DNA of 64,000 nucleotides, from positions 14,290 to 78,289 of the forward strand of contig JBFFNE010000002.1 in the NCBI GenBank assembly GCA_041563315.1, given 5' to 3'. The number at the start of each line of letters is the position of its first letter. The stretch's first letter is position 1. The stretch comes from JBFEYJ01 sp041563315 (GTDB lineage: Bacteria > Pseudomonadota > Gammaproteobacteria > Thiohalomonadales > Thiohalomonadaceae). Shown piece after piece: positions 24,779 to 35,339 of this stretch. Below the pieces are notes generated by a model. That model was given only the letters and a program-made list of their open reading frames with translations. It searched no databases and was not told where the DNA came from. The position numbers were made by a program, and so were the translations under genes.

Positions 24779-26869
24779 ATGAAGTTACCGTTGATATCGA
24801 AGCTGCGCATAAAGAACAAGGATGGCGCGAAAGCGGGCTCACCAGAATCAGAAAGCAACAAGGGTATGGTGCTTCTCATTGTCCTCCTGCTAGCAAGTAT
24901 GCTTGCTACCTTCGTGGTCTATACCATGACGGCAATACAGGATGCCTCTGACAAAGAGTACTTGGGTCTGCTCGGTGAGCAGAGTGTGCTCTCCCAGCGA
25001 ATTTCGAAGTTTGGTGGTCAGGCAAACAAAGGTTTACCGGCAACATTCGACCAGCTGAAAAAGCATCGTGATGAATTTGCACATAATTTACAGTTGCTTC
25101 GTGCGGGTGATCCGGATAGCGGCATGCCACCATCAACTAACGAGGCAGTCGCCGAAAACCTTAGTGAGGTAGTGAAGAACTGGAATCGCTATGAACGCGA
25201 CACCAATGTGATTATTCAGGCGCGCGGCGTTATTATCGCGCTGCGTGAAATCGTTAAGATGATCAATGAAAATTCCGCTCAACTGCTTGCCATGACCGAT
25301 GAGGTCGCCACCTTAATGGCTGTAAAAGGGGCTGCCGCAGACCAGGTATATATTGCCAGTCGGCAGTTGATGCTCAGTCAGCGCATTATCAACAACGTAA
25401 ACAGGGTACTGGAAGGTGGCGAGGGAGCTGTAACCGCTGCGGATCGTTTTGGTCGTGACGCTGCACTGTATGGTCGTGTGGTGAATGGATTCCTTGAGGG
25501 GGACAGGGCTCTCAATATCAAGGAAGTGCGCGATAGTGAGGTCATAGAGAAACTGGAAAATGTCAGTGATCTGTTCGGCATGCTGGGGCAACAGGTTAGC
25601 GGCATTCTCGAGCGAAGCCCTGAAATGTTCCAGGTATCGGAAGCAGTTCAGAACGTGCTGAACGATTCAGACCAGCTTTTGGAGAGTATAGCCAAGCTGG
25701 AAACAAGTTATCAGGCTGAAATTGATTCCCGTATGCTCAGTTATGGTATGGGTAATGCGTTTGCGAGTTTCTCCGTTGTGCTTCTCTTGCTGCTCGGTTC
25801 GCGTTTGAGAAAAGACGGTGAGCGTCGTCTATCGGCGGCCGAGGCGCAACGGCATGTAACAGAAGAGCAGAGTCGTCGAAGCCAGCAGGCCATCATGAGA
25901 TTGCTCGACGAAATGGGGGACCTTGCGGATGGTGACCTTACAGTGAATGCCACTGTAACAGAGGATATTACGGGCGCCATTGCAGACTCTATGAACTTTA
26001 CAATCGACGCATTGCGCAGTCTTGTTACTGCAATTAACGATACCGCCTCACAAGTAACCACAGCAGCAGAGAGAACACAGGCCACTGCTGTGCACCTTGC
26101 TGAAGCCAGTAGTCATCAGGCACAACAGATAGCCACAGCCAGTAATGCTGTAAATGACATGGCTCTTTCCATCGACAGTGTGTCGAAGAACGCCGATCAG
26201 CTGGCGGAAGAATCCCAGCGCTCGGTAGCCATTGCGAAGAAAGGTGCGGAGGCGGTACAGAAGACGATTGATGGTATGGGTGTCATCCGTGAGCAGATTC
26301 AGGAAACATCCAAGCGAATCAAACGACTGGGTGAGAGCTCACAGGAAATCGGTGATATCGTTGAATTGATTAACGACATCGCCGAACAGACAAACATCCT
26401 CGCGTTGAACGCGGCGATCCAGGCGGCGATGGCCGGTGAAGCGGGTCGTGGCTTCGCGGTTGTGGCGGACGAAGTTACCCGGCTTGCAGAACGTTCATCC
26501 GATGCAACTAAGCAGATTGAGGCACTGGTAAAAACCATCCAGACCGATACCAATGAAGCCGTTATCTCTATGGAACATAGTACCTCAGGGGTAGTTGCGG
26601 GTGCGAAACTTGCAGAAGACGCCGGTGCGGCCCTTGGTGAAATCGAAACGGTGTCAGCAAGTCTTGCTGATCTGGTCCAGAGCATCTCGAATGCTACCAG
26701 TCAGCAGGCAATGGCAGCTTCAAATATCTCAGACACCATGAACGTTATCCAGGAAATCACTACACAGACTTCCGAGGGTACAAATCAAACAGCATCCTCA
26801 ATCGGTAATCTTGCCGAGCTGGCCAGTGAGCTGAAACACTCAGTATCCGGCTTTAAGCTACCTGGTTAA
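24779..26869 (+). CDS. pilJ: PilJ, methyl-accepting chemotaxis receptor of the pilus system
   Basis: 696 residues. First membrane segment at about 29-50 (MVLLIVLLLASMLATFVVY), a periplasmic region of about 280 residues with repeated type IV pili methyl-accepting N-modules (SVLSQRISKFGG and LMLSQRIINNV), a second membrane segment at about 327-344, HAMP-like linker, and the cytoplasmic signalling domain with the hairpin tip EQTNILALNAAIQAAMAGEA, GRGFAVVADEV. In Pseudomonas PilJ senses pilus state for mechanosensing. No pilK methyltransferase follows, unlike the Pseudomonas operon. Confidence 0.96.
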   Translation: MKLPLISKLRIKNKDGAKAGSPESESNKGMVLLIVLLLASMLATFVVYTMTAIQDASDKEYLGLLGEQSVLSQRISKFGGQANKGLPATFDQLKKHRDEFAHNLQLLRAGDPDSGMPPSTNEAVAENLSEVVKNWNRYERDTNVIIQARGVIIALREIVKMINENSAQLLAMTDEVATLMAVKGAAADQVYIASRQLMLSQRIINNVNRVLEGGEGAVTAADRFGRDAALYGRVVNGFLEGDRALNIKEVRDSEVIEKLENVSDLFGMLGQQVSGILERSPEMFQVSEAVQNVLNDSDQLLESIAKLETSYQAEIDSRMLSYGMGNAFASFSVVLLLLLGSRLRKDGERRLSAAEAQRHVTEEQSRRSQQAIMRLLDEMGDLADGDLTVNATVTEDITGAIADSMNFTIDALRSLVTAINDTASQVTTAAERTQATAVHLAEASSHQAQQIATASNAVNDMALSIDSVSKNADQLAEESQRSVAIAKKGAEAVQKTIDGMGVIREQIQETSKRIKRLGESSQEIGDIVELINDIAEQTNILALNAAIQAAMAGEAGRGFAVVADEVTRLAERSSDATKQIEALVKTIQTDTNEAVISMEHSTSGVVAGAKLAEDAGAALGEIETVSASLADLVQSISNATSQQAMAASNISDTMNVIQEITTQTSEGTNQTASSIGNLAELASELKHSVSGFKLPG

Positions 26870-27034
26870 TTAAGTGATAACTGTGGGTTCTGTACAAATT
26901 ATCTGACCTTGCTTGCTGAAGCATATGGTGGCTTCGGGCTCAGAACCTAGTATGCCAAGGCAACGTTGGTTGCATGTGTGTAGTTTAAGGGCTCTCTGGC
27001 TTATCAGAAGGTGTAGGATTAAGGATACGGCTCT

Positions 27035-30000
27035 ATGATGGCTGAACAGTTTGATATCAGCACTTTGGCTTGGGTCAAGGGCGAGATTGACGAGACGCTA
27101 AAGCAGGCGCGGGTTGCGCTTGAGCGTTACGTTGATGAGCCTGAAGATGAAGTTGCGCTGGATTTATGCATTACCCTTATCCACCAGGTTTCCGGTACTC
27201 TACAGATGGTGGAACTCGGTGGTGCGGCAATGTTCGCCGGAGAAATGGAGCAATTCGCTTCTGCAATACAAAAAGGGCAGGTTGAGGACAGGGAGCAGGC
27301 ATACGAGTTATTGATGCGGGCAATCCTGCAGTTGCCTGATTACCTTGAGAGTCTGCTTGATGGTCAACGGGATAATCCGCAAGGACTGGTCCCTGTGCTA
27401 AATGCAATGCGTCAACAGCATGGTGAAAAGTTGCTTGATAGCGCAGCTTTTTTCCGCCCAAACCTTTCAATTCCCCCCCCTCCCAGAAAATCAAAACCAC
27501 CAGCGGGTATAGATAGTGCTGAGGCAGCCAAGAAACTGCACCGTTTTTACATGTCTGCGCTGGTTAAGATCCTTAAGGGTATAGATGTTCAGGAAAGCCT
27601 TAAGATACTTGCTACAGTAATCGAGAAACTGCTGAATGTCGCAGAGGGCGATCACTGGCGTCGGCTGCTATGGGTTGCTGGCGGCTTTGCCGAATGCCTT
27701 CGTGATGAGAGTATTGGTGTTTCTACTCAAAGCAAGCCGCTACTTGGCAAGCTTGAGCAGCAGATAAAGGCTGTTGCAGCAAAAGGTGAGCCGGCTTTAG
27801 ATGACGAGGTCGTTTCAGTTGTCCTTGTTCAGATGCTTTATCTGATAGGTCGTGCGGCGCCTTCTGGCAAGATAGCCACCGATGTCGTTCAGGCTTTTGA
27901 TATTGAGCGCTATTTGCCGCAAGAGTCAGGTGGGCTGGGCGGTATTAATGCAGAGCTCAAGCAAACAGTTTCTGCGGATATCATGGAAGAGCTATCCAGT
28001 GTCAAGGATACCTTCGATGTGTTTGTTCGCAGTGATCGCAACAGCCTTGAATCCTTGCGTCCAATGGCTGAGAGTCTTGAGAGAATGGCAGAGACGCTCA
28101 GCCTGCTGCAGGAAGACTCGTTGCGAGAAAGCCTGCGGGAGCAGGTTGAGATTATTCGCCAGATTCTCGATGGCACGTTAGCTATCAACGATGAAACCCT
28201 GATGGGAATTGCCGGCGCCATCATCGCGGTCGAGTCGGCACTCCGTGACTGGGGCAACGAAGCACCCGTAGTCAAGGCAGACGCCAGTGAAGAGCAGGTT
28301 GTTGATGCTGACAATTCGTCTGCAGCCGCGGCAGAACATTTGCGCGTGACACGTCAGGTAATGAAAGAAGCCAAGGATGACCTGATCCGTGTTCGGGAGG
28401 CGATTAACAACTACATCGAGAATCCCGAAGATAAACCTATCCTGGATAACCTCCCTTCATTACTGCACATGATTATCGGCAGTTTGACACTACTATCCTA
28501 CAAGCGTGTCGCTCAGGTACTAGTCGCGTGCCGGGCATTTATCCAGTCTGAGTTGATTGACGCCAAGGCGCTTCCGGAAACAGATAAGCTTGATGCTCTG
28601 GCTGATGCGGTGATGAGTGTCGAATACTACCTTGAAGCCTTTGTGCAGAGTCGTGTACATCCAGGCTCCGTGCTTGAGGTCGCCGAGGGTGCTGTGGCAA
28701 GCCTCGGCTATGCTGCGGGTAGTGTGAGTGCAGTGGTCGCTACAGGTGAGGTGGCTGTCGAGGATACTGCTGGGATTGAAGTGCATGAGCCACCTGCGCT
28801 TGAGGCGGCGCTAGATGAACCAGTCTCCATAAATGATGCTGAAAAGCAGAGACCGAATGGTTCGGACGCTGTCCCTATAGAAGACACTGAGAAGGTTGAG
28901 ACAGTTGAACTCTCTACCCAATCAGCCATTAACCCAGCTGACAACTTACCAGGAATACCCGGTAACCCTGCTTTCGATAATGAAATAACATCAGTTGCTT
29001 CACAGCCTGCAGAAACCACCGACAATCAATCGGATGTCGTTGATGATGAAATTCTTGAGATTTTCATTGAAGAGGCGGAAGAAGAGCTACAAAACCTTCA
29101 GACCTTATTTCCAAGTTGGAGAGACAACCCTGCCGCGATTGATGTGCTTAAGGATTTGAGGCGGAGTTTTCATACACTTAAAGGTAGTGGCCGACTTGTG
29201 GGTGCCGCCGATCTTGGTGAATTCGCCTGGGCATATGAAAACATGCTTAACCGTGTCCTTGAGGGAACGGTTAATCATAATGCTGCCATGCTCGATATCA
29301 TCGAGCGGGGTATCGATGTTCTGCCAGAACTGATTGAGCAACTCAAGTCAGGTGTACAGCCGCAAAGTGACATTGCGATGCTGCAAGAGATGGCGAATGA
29401 GGTCGCTCAACAGAAAAGATCTCTAACCGCAGCAACGTCATCTTACAGCAAGCCTGCCGAACCCGATCGGGTGGCTACGCCTGCGGCTGAGCAGAATGAA
29501 CTGCCTGAGCTCGACCCTGTCCTTCTCGAGATTTACTCGAAAGAAGCCGACGGACATCTGGATGAGCTTGAAGCATTTATTAGCAAAATCAATGAAGGTG
29601 GTAGCCGAAGGGTTACTGAGCCAGTGATTCGAGCTCTGCATACCCTGCAGGGAAGTTCACGAATGGCTGGAATTTCTGGCGTTGCCGATGTTTGCGTAAA
29701 ACTCGAAAAATATGCAAAGACGATACAAGCATCCAATGAAACAGTTGATGCCGATGGGGTCACAGCGCTTGCTGAATGTGTGAAGTACATTCGCTCCATG
29801 TTGGATTGTCTGTCCAATACTGGCGGAGGGTCTGGACCGAGCAGCGGAGTTGCATTGGCACTCGCGAACAGCATATATGAAAAGGTGCAGCACCTTGAGC
29901 ATATTGCTCATGCGCAGCCCGAAGCAGGTTTGGCACAGCAGGAGGAGAATGTAGAGGAAGTACAAGCTCAACCCATGCCATCGGTTGAAACGATCGAGGT

Positions 30001-33000
30001 GGCAGAGGTGAATAATTCTCAAAACGCTGCCGAGACCACGATTTCAATTCCTGAGGATGATGTCTTTTCAGAAGGACTGGATGCGATTGAGCCTGTCAGC
30101 GAGGTGGCATCGCACTTAACAACTGAAAAGACGGTGGTGCCTCAGCAGGATGATGAATCACCTGTCTTCGTACATTCGACTGAAGATGATGATCCCGAAT
30201 TACTAGAGATCTTTCTTGAAGAAGGCGCAGATATTCTCGACGCTAGTGAGGAGACACTTCAGGCATGGGTAGATAACCCTGCAGATAAGTCCTTGGTAGA
30301 AGAGCTGCAGAGACAGCTTCATACCCTAAAAGGCGGCGCACGCATGGCCGGTATATCAGCGATTGGGGATTTGAGCCATAGTCTTGAGTCTACTGTTGAT
30401 AAAGTTGTGGATGGGGTGCTGGAGCGTACCCCGGCGATGCTGGATTTGTTGCAGTCGTCACATGACCGTCTTGTCACTATGCTTGAGCAGGTTAGAAGTC
30501 ATGAGCCGGTTAGTGAGGGAAATGACCTAATTAGGCAGGTGGAAGAGCTTTCCAATGGTCATACCTCCGTAACGGCTGGAGGGAATACCACTGCTAACGA
30601 TGAGGAACCCGTTGGACAGCAGGATGCTTCTGGGAATGCTGCTGTTTTGAATCCTGATTTTGGTCCTGCCGATACGGGTACTCGCTCTGTGAGCATGCCG
30701 GAGATCGAGCCGGATCTCTCTGCACTCGAAAAAGCTGTATCAGATGTTGAGTTTAATCTCACCACTTGGATGCGTGATGTCAATGACCGTGAGATGTTCG
30801 AAAACCTCAGGCACTCAGGTATTAAACTCGGTCGTGTAAGCGCAGATTTTGGAATCAATGAAATTGTTGAACTCACCGATTCACTTGTCAATCTTTTGTC
30901 GGCGATTAATGATGGGTATGTTCCAGCTTCAAAAAAAAACAACGATCTGATGATGTTGGTCTTGGACCGCGTTCAATTAATGATGACCCAGGTCAAGACT
31001 CTTGAACCATTGGACAATAACTCTTTTGTCGTAGCAGACATTCGCGAGATTCTTAGCATAGCTTCGGCCGAACTCGGCAAGGGCGAAAAAGTTGTTGATA
31101 TCAGCAAGGTGCGTGAAACAGCTGATACAACTGCAGAAGACAATGAAAATCGACGCAGAGCACCTCGAGTTCAGCATGAGCTGGTTAGAGTGCGTGCGGA
31201 CTTGCTTGATAACCTGGTTAATTTTGCCGGTGAAGTGAGTATTTATCGTTCCCGTGTTGAACAGCAGATAGGTTCATTCCACTCGAGTATCGATGAAATG
31301 GATCAGACAGTGCTTCGCTTGCGTGACCAGGTGCGCATGTTTGATATTGAAACAGAAGGACAAATCGAGTCACGTAAGGAAGATGCTCAGAAGAAGGGGT
31401 ATGAAGACTTTGACCCCTTGGAATTTGACCGTTTTACACAGATGCAGCAGCTGTCACGCTCAATGGTCGAAAGCCTGAGCGACCTTGTGAGTATCGAAGA
31501 TATACTTCTAAGCCTTACACGCGAATCTGAAACTTTGTTGTTGCAACAGGCAAGGGTAAATACTGAGCTACAAGAAAGTCTCATGCATACACGCATGGTC
31601 CCACTTGTTGAATATGCACCACGTCTGCGCAGAATTGTACGTCAGACCTCTTCAGAACTAAACAAACGGACCAACCTTTCCTTTAAAGGTGCTGACGTCG
31701 AAATGGACCGGAACGTGGTTGAGCGTATGATGGCGCCGCTTGAACATATGCTTCGAAATTCCATTGCTCATGGCATTGAGGACGTCCAGGTGCGTGAGTC
31801 ATCAGGTAAGCCTGAGACCGGGAATATTATTATCGCGCTTTGTCGCGAGGGCTCTGAGATTGTTGTTCGGGTAAGTGATGACGGTGCCGGTATCAATCTC
31901 GCCGCAGTGAAGAAAAAAGCAGTAGAACGTGGGTTGATGAATGAGAAAGCAAAGCTCAGTGACAAGGAGATCATGGGCTTTATTCTCGAATCCGGTTTTT
32001 CAACTGCGCAGTCACTAAGCCAGATTTCTGGCCGTGGTGTTGGCATGGATGTGGTCAATAGTGAGATTAAGCAGCTTGGTGGTGTCCTGGACATTGACTC
32101 TACGCCAGGGAAGGGAACGCAGCTGACGGTGCGCTTGCCCCTTACTTTGTCAGTCAGTCGCGCTTTGCTCGTCAATGCTGCAGATGATGTTTATGCCATA
32201 CCATTGCTGGGTATTAGTGGTATTGAGCGCATTGGCGCGCAGGACCTCGAATCACTGCTCAGTGCAGAAAATCCGGTCTTCACTTGGGTTGGGGAAGAGT
32301 ATGATGTGCTCCACCTGACGAGTCTTTTAGGTGGCAGTGCAGGTATGAGTACAGCAGAATCTGCCAATCATGCCTTGTTATTGACTAAGAGTGGTGAACA
32401 ACGAATTGCTTTCGCTATTGATGGCTTGATTGGTAGCCGTGAAATTGTCGTTAAATCGCTAGGTCCGCAACTCAGTACACTTCAGGACTTGGCTGGTGCA
32501 ACTATTCTTGCTGATGGAACTGTCGCGCTCATTATTGATATGCCTTCGCTTATTCGCCGTGGCATGGCAAGCAAAAGTAGTAATGTCATTGAGATGCAGC
32601 CTTCGGTCGCAGTGCTTGAGGAGGATGTTGAACCAACGATTATGGTTGTTGATGATTCCATTACGGTTCGAAAAGTCACTGAACGTTTACTCAAGCGTCG
32701 CAACATGAAATGTGTTACCGCCAAGGATGGAGTGGATGCATTGACCGTTCTTGAGGACACTATACCTGATGTCATGTTGCTGGATATTGAGATGCCACGA
32801 ATGGACGGCTTTGAATTGGCAACCCATATCCGTAACTCTGAACGGTTTAAAAACATACCCATTATCATGATTACCTCGCGAACAGGTGATAAACATCGCC
32901 AGCGCGCCATAGATATTGGGGTGAATAAATATATGGGCAAACCATATACGGAAGTTGATTTGATAGACAATATCGAAGCACTAATCGCCGGACAAGATTA

Positions 33001-33001
33001 A
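27035..33001 (+). CDS. chpA: ChpA/PilL hybrid chemosensory histidine kinase
   Basis: 1988 residues. The N-terminal 550 residues contain two degenerate, FimL-like helical modules (LIHQVSGTLQM near 49, LLHMIIGSLTLL near 482). Three recognisable Hpt domains follow, with phospho-His at H713 (HTLKGSG), H869 (HTLQGSS) and H1096 (HTLKGGA). Then come the dimerisation helices, a CheA-type ATPase (N box HMLRNSIAHGIED, G boxes DDGAGIN and GRGVGMDVV, about 1560-1700), a CheW-like domain, and a receiver with phospho-acceptor D1917 (VMLLDIEMPRMDG). Fewer Hpt modules are intact than the set reported for P. aeruginosa ChpA. It receives signals from PilJ through PilI and controls PilG and PilH. Confidence 0.96.
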   Translation: MMAEQFDISTLAWVKGEIDETLKQARVALERYVDEPEDEVALDLCITLIHQVSGTLQMVELGGAAMFAGEMEQFASAIQKGQVEDREQAYELLMRAILQLPDYLESLLDGQRDNPQGLVPVLNAMRQQHGEKLLDSAAFFRPNLSIPPPPRKSKPPAGIDSAEAAKKLHRFYMSALVKILKGIDVQESLKILATVIEKLLNVAEGDHWRRLLWVAGGFAECLRDESIGVSTQSKPLLGKLEQQIKAVAAKGEPALDDEVVSVVLVQMLYLIGRAAPSGKIATDVVQAFDIERYLPQESGGLGGINAELKQTVSADIMEELSSVKDTFDVFVRSDRNSLESLRPMAESLERMAETLSLLQEDSLRESLREQVEIIRQILDGTLAINDETLMGIAGAIIAVESALRDWGNEAPVVKADASEEQVVDADNSSAAAAEHLRVTRQVMKEAKDDLIRVREAINNYIENPEDKPILDNLPSLLHMIIGSLTLLSYKRVAQVLVACRAFIQSELIDAKALPETDKLDALADAVMSVEYYLEAFVQSRVHPGSVLEVAEGAVASLGYAAGSVSAVVATGEVAVEDTAGIEVHEPPALEAALDEPVSINDAEKQRPNGSDAVPIEDTEKVETVELSTQSAINPADNLPGIPGNPAFDNEITSVASQPAETTDNQSDVVDDEILEIFIEEAEEELQNLQTLFPSWRDNPAAIDVLKDLRRSFHTLKGSGRLVGAADLGEFAWAYENMLNRVLEGTVNHNAAMLDIIERGIDVLPELIEQLKSGVQPQSDIAMLQEMANEVAQQKRSLTAATSSYSKPAEPDRVATPAAEQNELPELDPVLLEIYSKEADGHLDELEAFISKINEGGSRRVTEPVIRALHTLQGSSRMAGISGVADVCVKLEKYAKTIQASNETVDADGVTALAECVKYIRSMLDCLSNTGGGSGPSSGVALALANSIYEKVQHLEHIAHAQPEAGLAQQEENVEEVQAQPMPSVETIEVAEVNNSQNAAETTISIPEDDVFSEGLDAIEPVSEVASHLTTEKTVVPQQDDESPVFVHSTEDDDPELLEIFLEEGADILDASEETLQAWVDNPADKSLVEELQRQLHTLKGGARMAGISAIGDLSHSLESTVDKVVDGVLERTPAMLDLLQSSHDRLVTMLEQVRSHEPVSEGNDLIRQVEELSNGHTSVTAGGNTTANDEEPVGQQDASGNAAVLNPDFGPADTGTRSVSMPEIEPDLSALEKAVSDVEFNLTTWMRDVNDREMFENLRHSGIKLGRVSADFGINEIVELTDSLVNLLSAINDGYVPASKKNNDLMMLVLDRVQLMMTQVKTLEPLDNNSFVVADIREILSIASAELGKGEKVVDISKVRETADTTAEDNENRRRAPRVQHELVRVRADLLDNLVNFAGEVSIYRSRVEQQIGSFHSSIDEMDQTVLRLRDQVRMFDIETEGQIESRKEDAQKKGYEDFDPLEFDRFTQMQQLSRSMVESLSDLVSIEDILLSLTRESETLLLQQARVNTELQESLMHTRMVPLVEYAPRLRRIVRQTSSELNKRTNLSFKGADVEMDRNVVERMMAPLEHMLRNSIAHGIEDVQVRESSGKPETGNIIIALCREGSEIVVRVSDDGAGINLAAVKKKAVERGLMNEKAKLSDKEIMGFILESGFSTAQSLSQISGRGVGMDVVNSEIKQLGGVLDIDSTPGKGTQLTVRLPLTLSVSRALLVNAADDVYAIPLLGISGIERIGAQDLESLLSAENPVFTWVGEEYDVLHLTSLLGGSAGMSTAESANHALLLTKSGEQRIAFAIDGLIGSREIVVKSLGPQLSTLQDLAGATILADGTVALIIDMPSLIRRGMASKSSNVIEMQPSVAVLEEDVEPTIMVVDDSITVRKVTERLLKRRNMKCVTAKDGVDALTVLEDTIPDVMLLDIEMPRMDGFELATHIRNSERFKNIPIIMITSRTGDKHRQRAIDIGVNKYMGKPYTEVDLIDNIEALIAGQD

Positions 33002-33026
33002 ATACGGGTGGCTACGGCATAAAACT

Positions 33027-33530
33027 ATGTCAGAAAATTTATCGACAACGATCACAGATGAGGAGCTTTCAGAACTGAAGGTTCGCAGCTTTACTTTGCC
33101 GCTCAATAATCTGGCACTACTCGTTCCTAGTGCTGTGGTTGCTGAAGTGCTTGACTTCAGAGAGAGTGAGCCTGCGTCACACATGCCTGAGTGGCTATTG
33201 GGGATATTATCGTGGCGTGGGCAGAACGTGCCGGTATTTTGTTTTGAAAAGTTGTTGGGGCAGGAGAAGTCAATAGTCCGTGAAGGAACCCGATACGTCA
33301 TTTGTAACACTCTTAACGGCAGTAACCGTATTCCTTTTTTTTGCATACAAATAGAGGGGATGCCTCAGTTACGCATGGTTACTAATGATATGCTCACTAT
33401 GGACAGCGAGTCTGCTGATGTGCAGCCCGTCGTGCAGGCGTATCTGCGTCTTCAGGGAGAGAGGGTGATACTGCCCAATTTTGATAAAATCGAAGAGATG
33501 CTTGAAAGCTTGGGCATATCTGCAGACTAG
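33027..33530 (+). CDS. chpC: ChpC-like CheW-domain protein
   Basis: 167 residues, one CheW domain (VRSFTLPLNNLALLVPSAVVAEVLDF, PEWLLGILSWRGQNVPVFCFEKLLG). It begins 25 bases after chpA. In Pseudomonas chpC is the second CheW gene and lies after chpB (methylesterase); here chpB is absent and chpC follows chpA directly. Probably an additional coupling protein. It ends immediately before the cytochrome ORF. Confidence 0.85.
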   Translation: MSENLSTTITDEELSELKVRSFTLPLNNLALLVPSAVVAEVLDFRESEPASHMPEWLLGILSWRGQNVPVFCFEKLLGQEKSIVREGTRYVICNTLNGSNRIPFFCIQIEGMPQLRMVTNDMLTMDSESADVQPVVQAYLRLQGERVILPNFDKIEEMLESLGISAD

Positions 33531-33557
33531 TTGTGCGAGATGGGAGTTTTAATAAGC

Positions 33558-34241
33558 GTGAAGAATAGCCTTTTTACTGTTTTGTTTGTTGGTTCTTTAA
33601 CGACATTCTTCATATGTTCTGCAGCGAACGCTGCTGAGAATGAGTTGACTGAGCGTGAAAGGATTATGGCCGAGATTGATAAGGATATTCATAACGAGGA
33701 AGCTCTCAAGTCGGCAATGCGAAAAGGCGAGGAACGTTCCGTTCTGTGTGGCCATTGCCATGGCGTTGATGGCAATAGTAAAAAGCCAGATATCCCTAAC
33801 TTGGCGGGTCAAAATCCCGCTTACATCATAGAGCAAATCGGTAAGTTTATTGGTGGCTCAAGGAAAAACTTTGTGATGCAAACTTTGGCCAGTGACTTTA
33901 CCTTTCAGGATAAGGTAAATCTCGCTGTCTATTTTTCCTCACAGGAGTTAAAACCAGCTAATGCAAATCCTGAATTAGCTGCGAAGGGTGAATATATCTA
34001 TAACAATGTTTGCTTCCGCTGCCATGGTGCTGACGGCCGTGGTGAAGAAGGCTATTCTCGCTTGGCTGGACAGCAGGTTGAGTATGTTCAATTAACATTA
34101 AAGCGCTTCAGGGCAGTCGCCAATAATAATACTGACCATAGCGAGGATAAACGCAGAAATGCCAGCATGGAACAGGTAACTGCTCGTCTGAGTGATGCAG
34201 ATATTGAGGGGTTAGCACACTATCTTGCCTTACTGAAGTAA
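33558..34241 (+). CDS. Diheme cytochrome c (c4-like), secreted
   Basis: 227 residues from the GTG at 33558, which has GGGAG 11 bases upstream and begins a signal peptide (KNSLFTVLFVGSLTTFF, cleavage near ANA-AE). An ATG at 33540 and a TTG at 33531 are in frame but would put charged residues ahead of the signal. Two heme c sites are visible: CGHCH at 64-68 and CFRCH at 152-156, each in a class I cytochrome unit, so this is a periplasmic electron carrier like cytochrome c4. It follows chpC with no terminator seen, possibly by read-through, but its function suggests respiratory rather than pilus work. Confidence 0.9.
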   Translation: MKNSLFTVLFVGSLTTFFICSAANAAENELTERERIMAEIDKDIHNEEALKSAMRKGEERSVLCGHCHGVDGNSKKPDIPNLAGQNPAYIIEQIGKFIGGSRKNFVMQTLASDFTFQDKVNLAVYFSSQELKPANANPELAAKGEYIYNNVCFRCHGADGRGEEGYSRLAGQQVEYVQLTLKRFRAVANNNTDHSEDKRRNASMEQVTARLSDADIEGLAHYLALLK

Positions 34242-34463
34242 GTAATCGATGCCTTGTGGCATTGCGAAAACCTCTGTCAGCGCGCTACTGCCTATCTACT
34301 ACGGCTTTGCCACATTGGCGCAATAAAACGGAAAAATTTGAGCCCGAAACTGCTTATCAACGTTTCAGATAATGAGCTACTCCGGTTAATCATTTTCAAA
34401 GGGCTTGATTTTTTTCTCTCTCCTCACATAGAGGTAGCAGCTTGCCAGTTTAAATGCGAGGGT

Positions 34464-35192
34464 TCAGACAAGGTCACCCCAATGCGACTGCAGGGCTGCC
34501 ATTGCCGTGAGCGCTGCGGTTTCAGTGCGAAGAACCCGGGGGCCGAGGCGCAGACCGCAATAACCTGCAGCATACGCGTTGTCTCGCTCTTTCTCAGAGA
34601 GTCCACCCTCCGGGCCAATCAGCAAGGTCAAATCGACAGATTTTTTTAAATCGCTGATACCGGTGCTTGCCCGGTGATCCAGTAACAAACGTAGGCCATG
34701 CGGTTCATCTCTTATCCAACTATCGAGGGATTGCATTGGAAGTAATTCGGGCAGTGTGTTGCGCCCGCACTGCTCGCATGCACTGATGACCACGCCGAGC
34801 CAATGCTCAAGTTTTCGTTCCTTTCTGTCGCCTTTCAGGTTCACTACCGATCGCTCGGTGTTTAGCGGGACGATACGTTGCACCCCTAGCTCCACGGCTT
34901 TCTGTATTGTGTAATCCATCCGTTCACCTCTGGATATTCCCTGTGCCAGGGTGACTTTAAGCGGTGACTCGACATCAATAAGCTGGCGCTCGCCAACGGT
35001 GACGATGACCTCGCGCTTGTTGATGTCGATAATGCTCGACGGATATTCTCCACCATGGCCGTCGAATAGCCTGAGTGGCGCGCCGATGCCAAGGCGGAGG
35101 ACCTTCGCCAGGTGCCGCGAGGCATTTGGATTAAGAACAATTTTGCTCGCTGGTATCAGGGATTGGGAATGGAATATTCGTGGGACACGCAT
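34464..35192 (-). CDS. rsmE: 16S rRNA (uracil1498-N3)-methyltransferase RsmE
   Basis: 242 residues, SPOUT-class methyltransferase. N-terminal PUA-like part (HLAKVLRLGIGAPLRLFDGHG), then ISRGERMDYTIQKAVELGVQRIVPL, and the C-terminal knot LLIGPEGGLSEKE and LGPRVLRTETA that binds SAM. Methylates U1498 of 16S rRNA. It is convergent with the cytochrome gene; 222 bases between them hold only shadow ORFs. Confidence 0.95.
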   Translation of the reverse strand: MRVPRIFHSQSLIPASKIVLNPNASRHLAKVLRLGIGAPLRLFDGHGGEYPSSIIDINKREVIVTVGERQLIDVESPLKVTLAQGISRGERMDYTIQKAVELGVQRIVPLNTERSVVNLKGDRKERKLEHWLGVVISACEQCGRNTLPELLPMQSLDSWIRDEPHGLRLLLDHRASTGISDLKKSVDLTLLIGPEGGLSEKERDNAYAAGYCGLRLGPRVLRTETAALTAMAALQSHWGDLV

Positions 35193-35339
35193 CTGATCTA
35201 TAGCTCCGTCACGTGATAATTACCCATCCGGTCACCTTGAGGCAGTGCAGATCCGGGCGATCTTGTTATCAGCAGATAGTCCTCTCACGGAGTACAAGCT
35301 GTACCCGTGGCCAGGATTACCCTGTCGCCTTTATTCTTT

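Noticed and set aside
34254..34649. 131-codon ORF after the diheme cytochrome
   Set aside because: It runs antisense into rsmE, has no ribosome-binding site and a composition unlike a protein; treated as non-coding.
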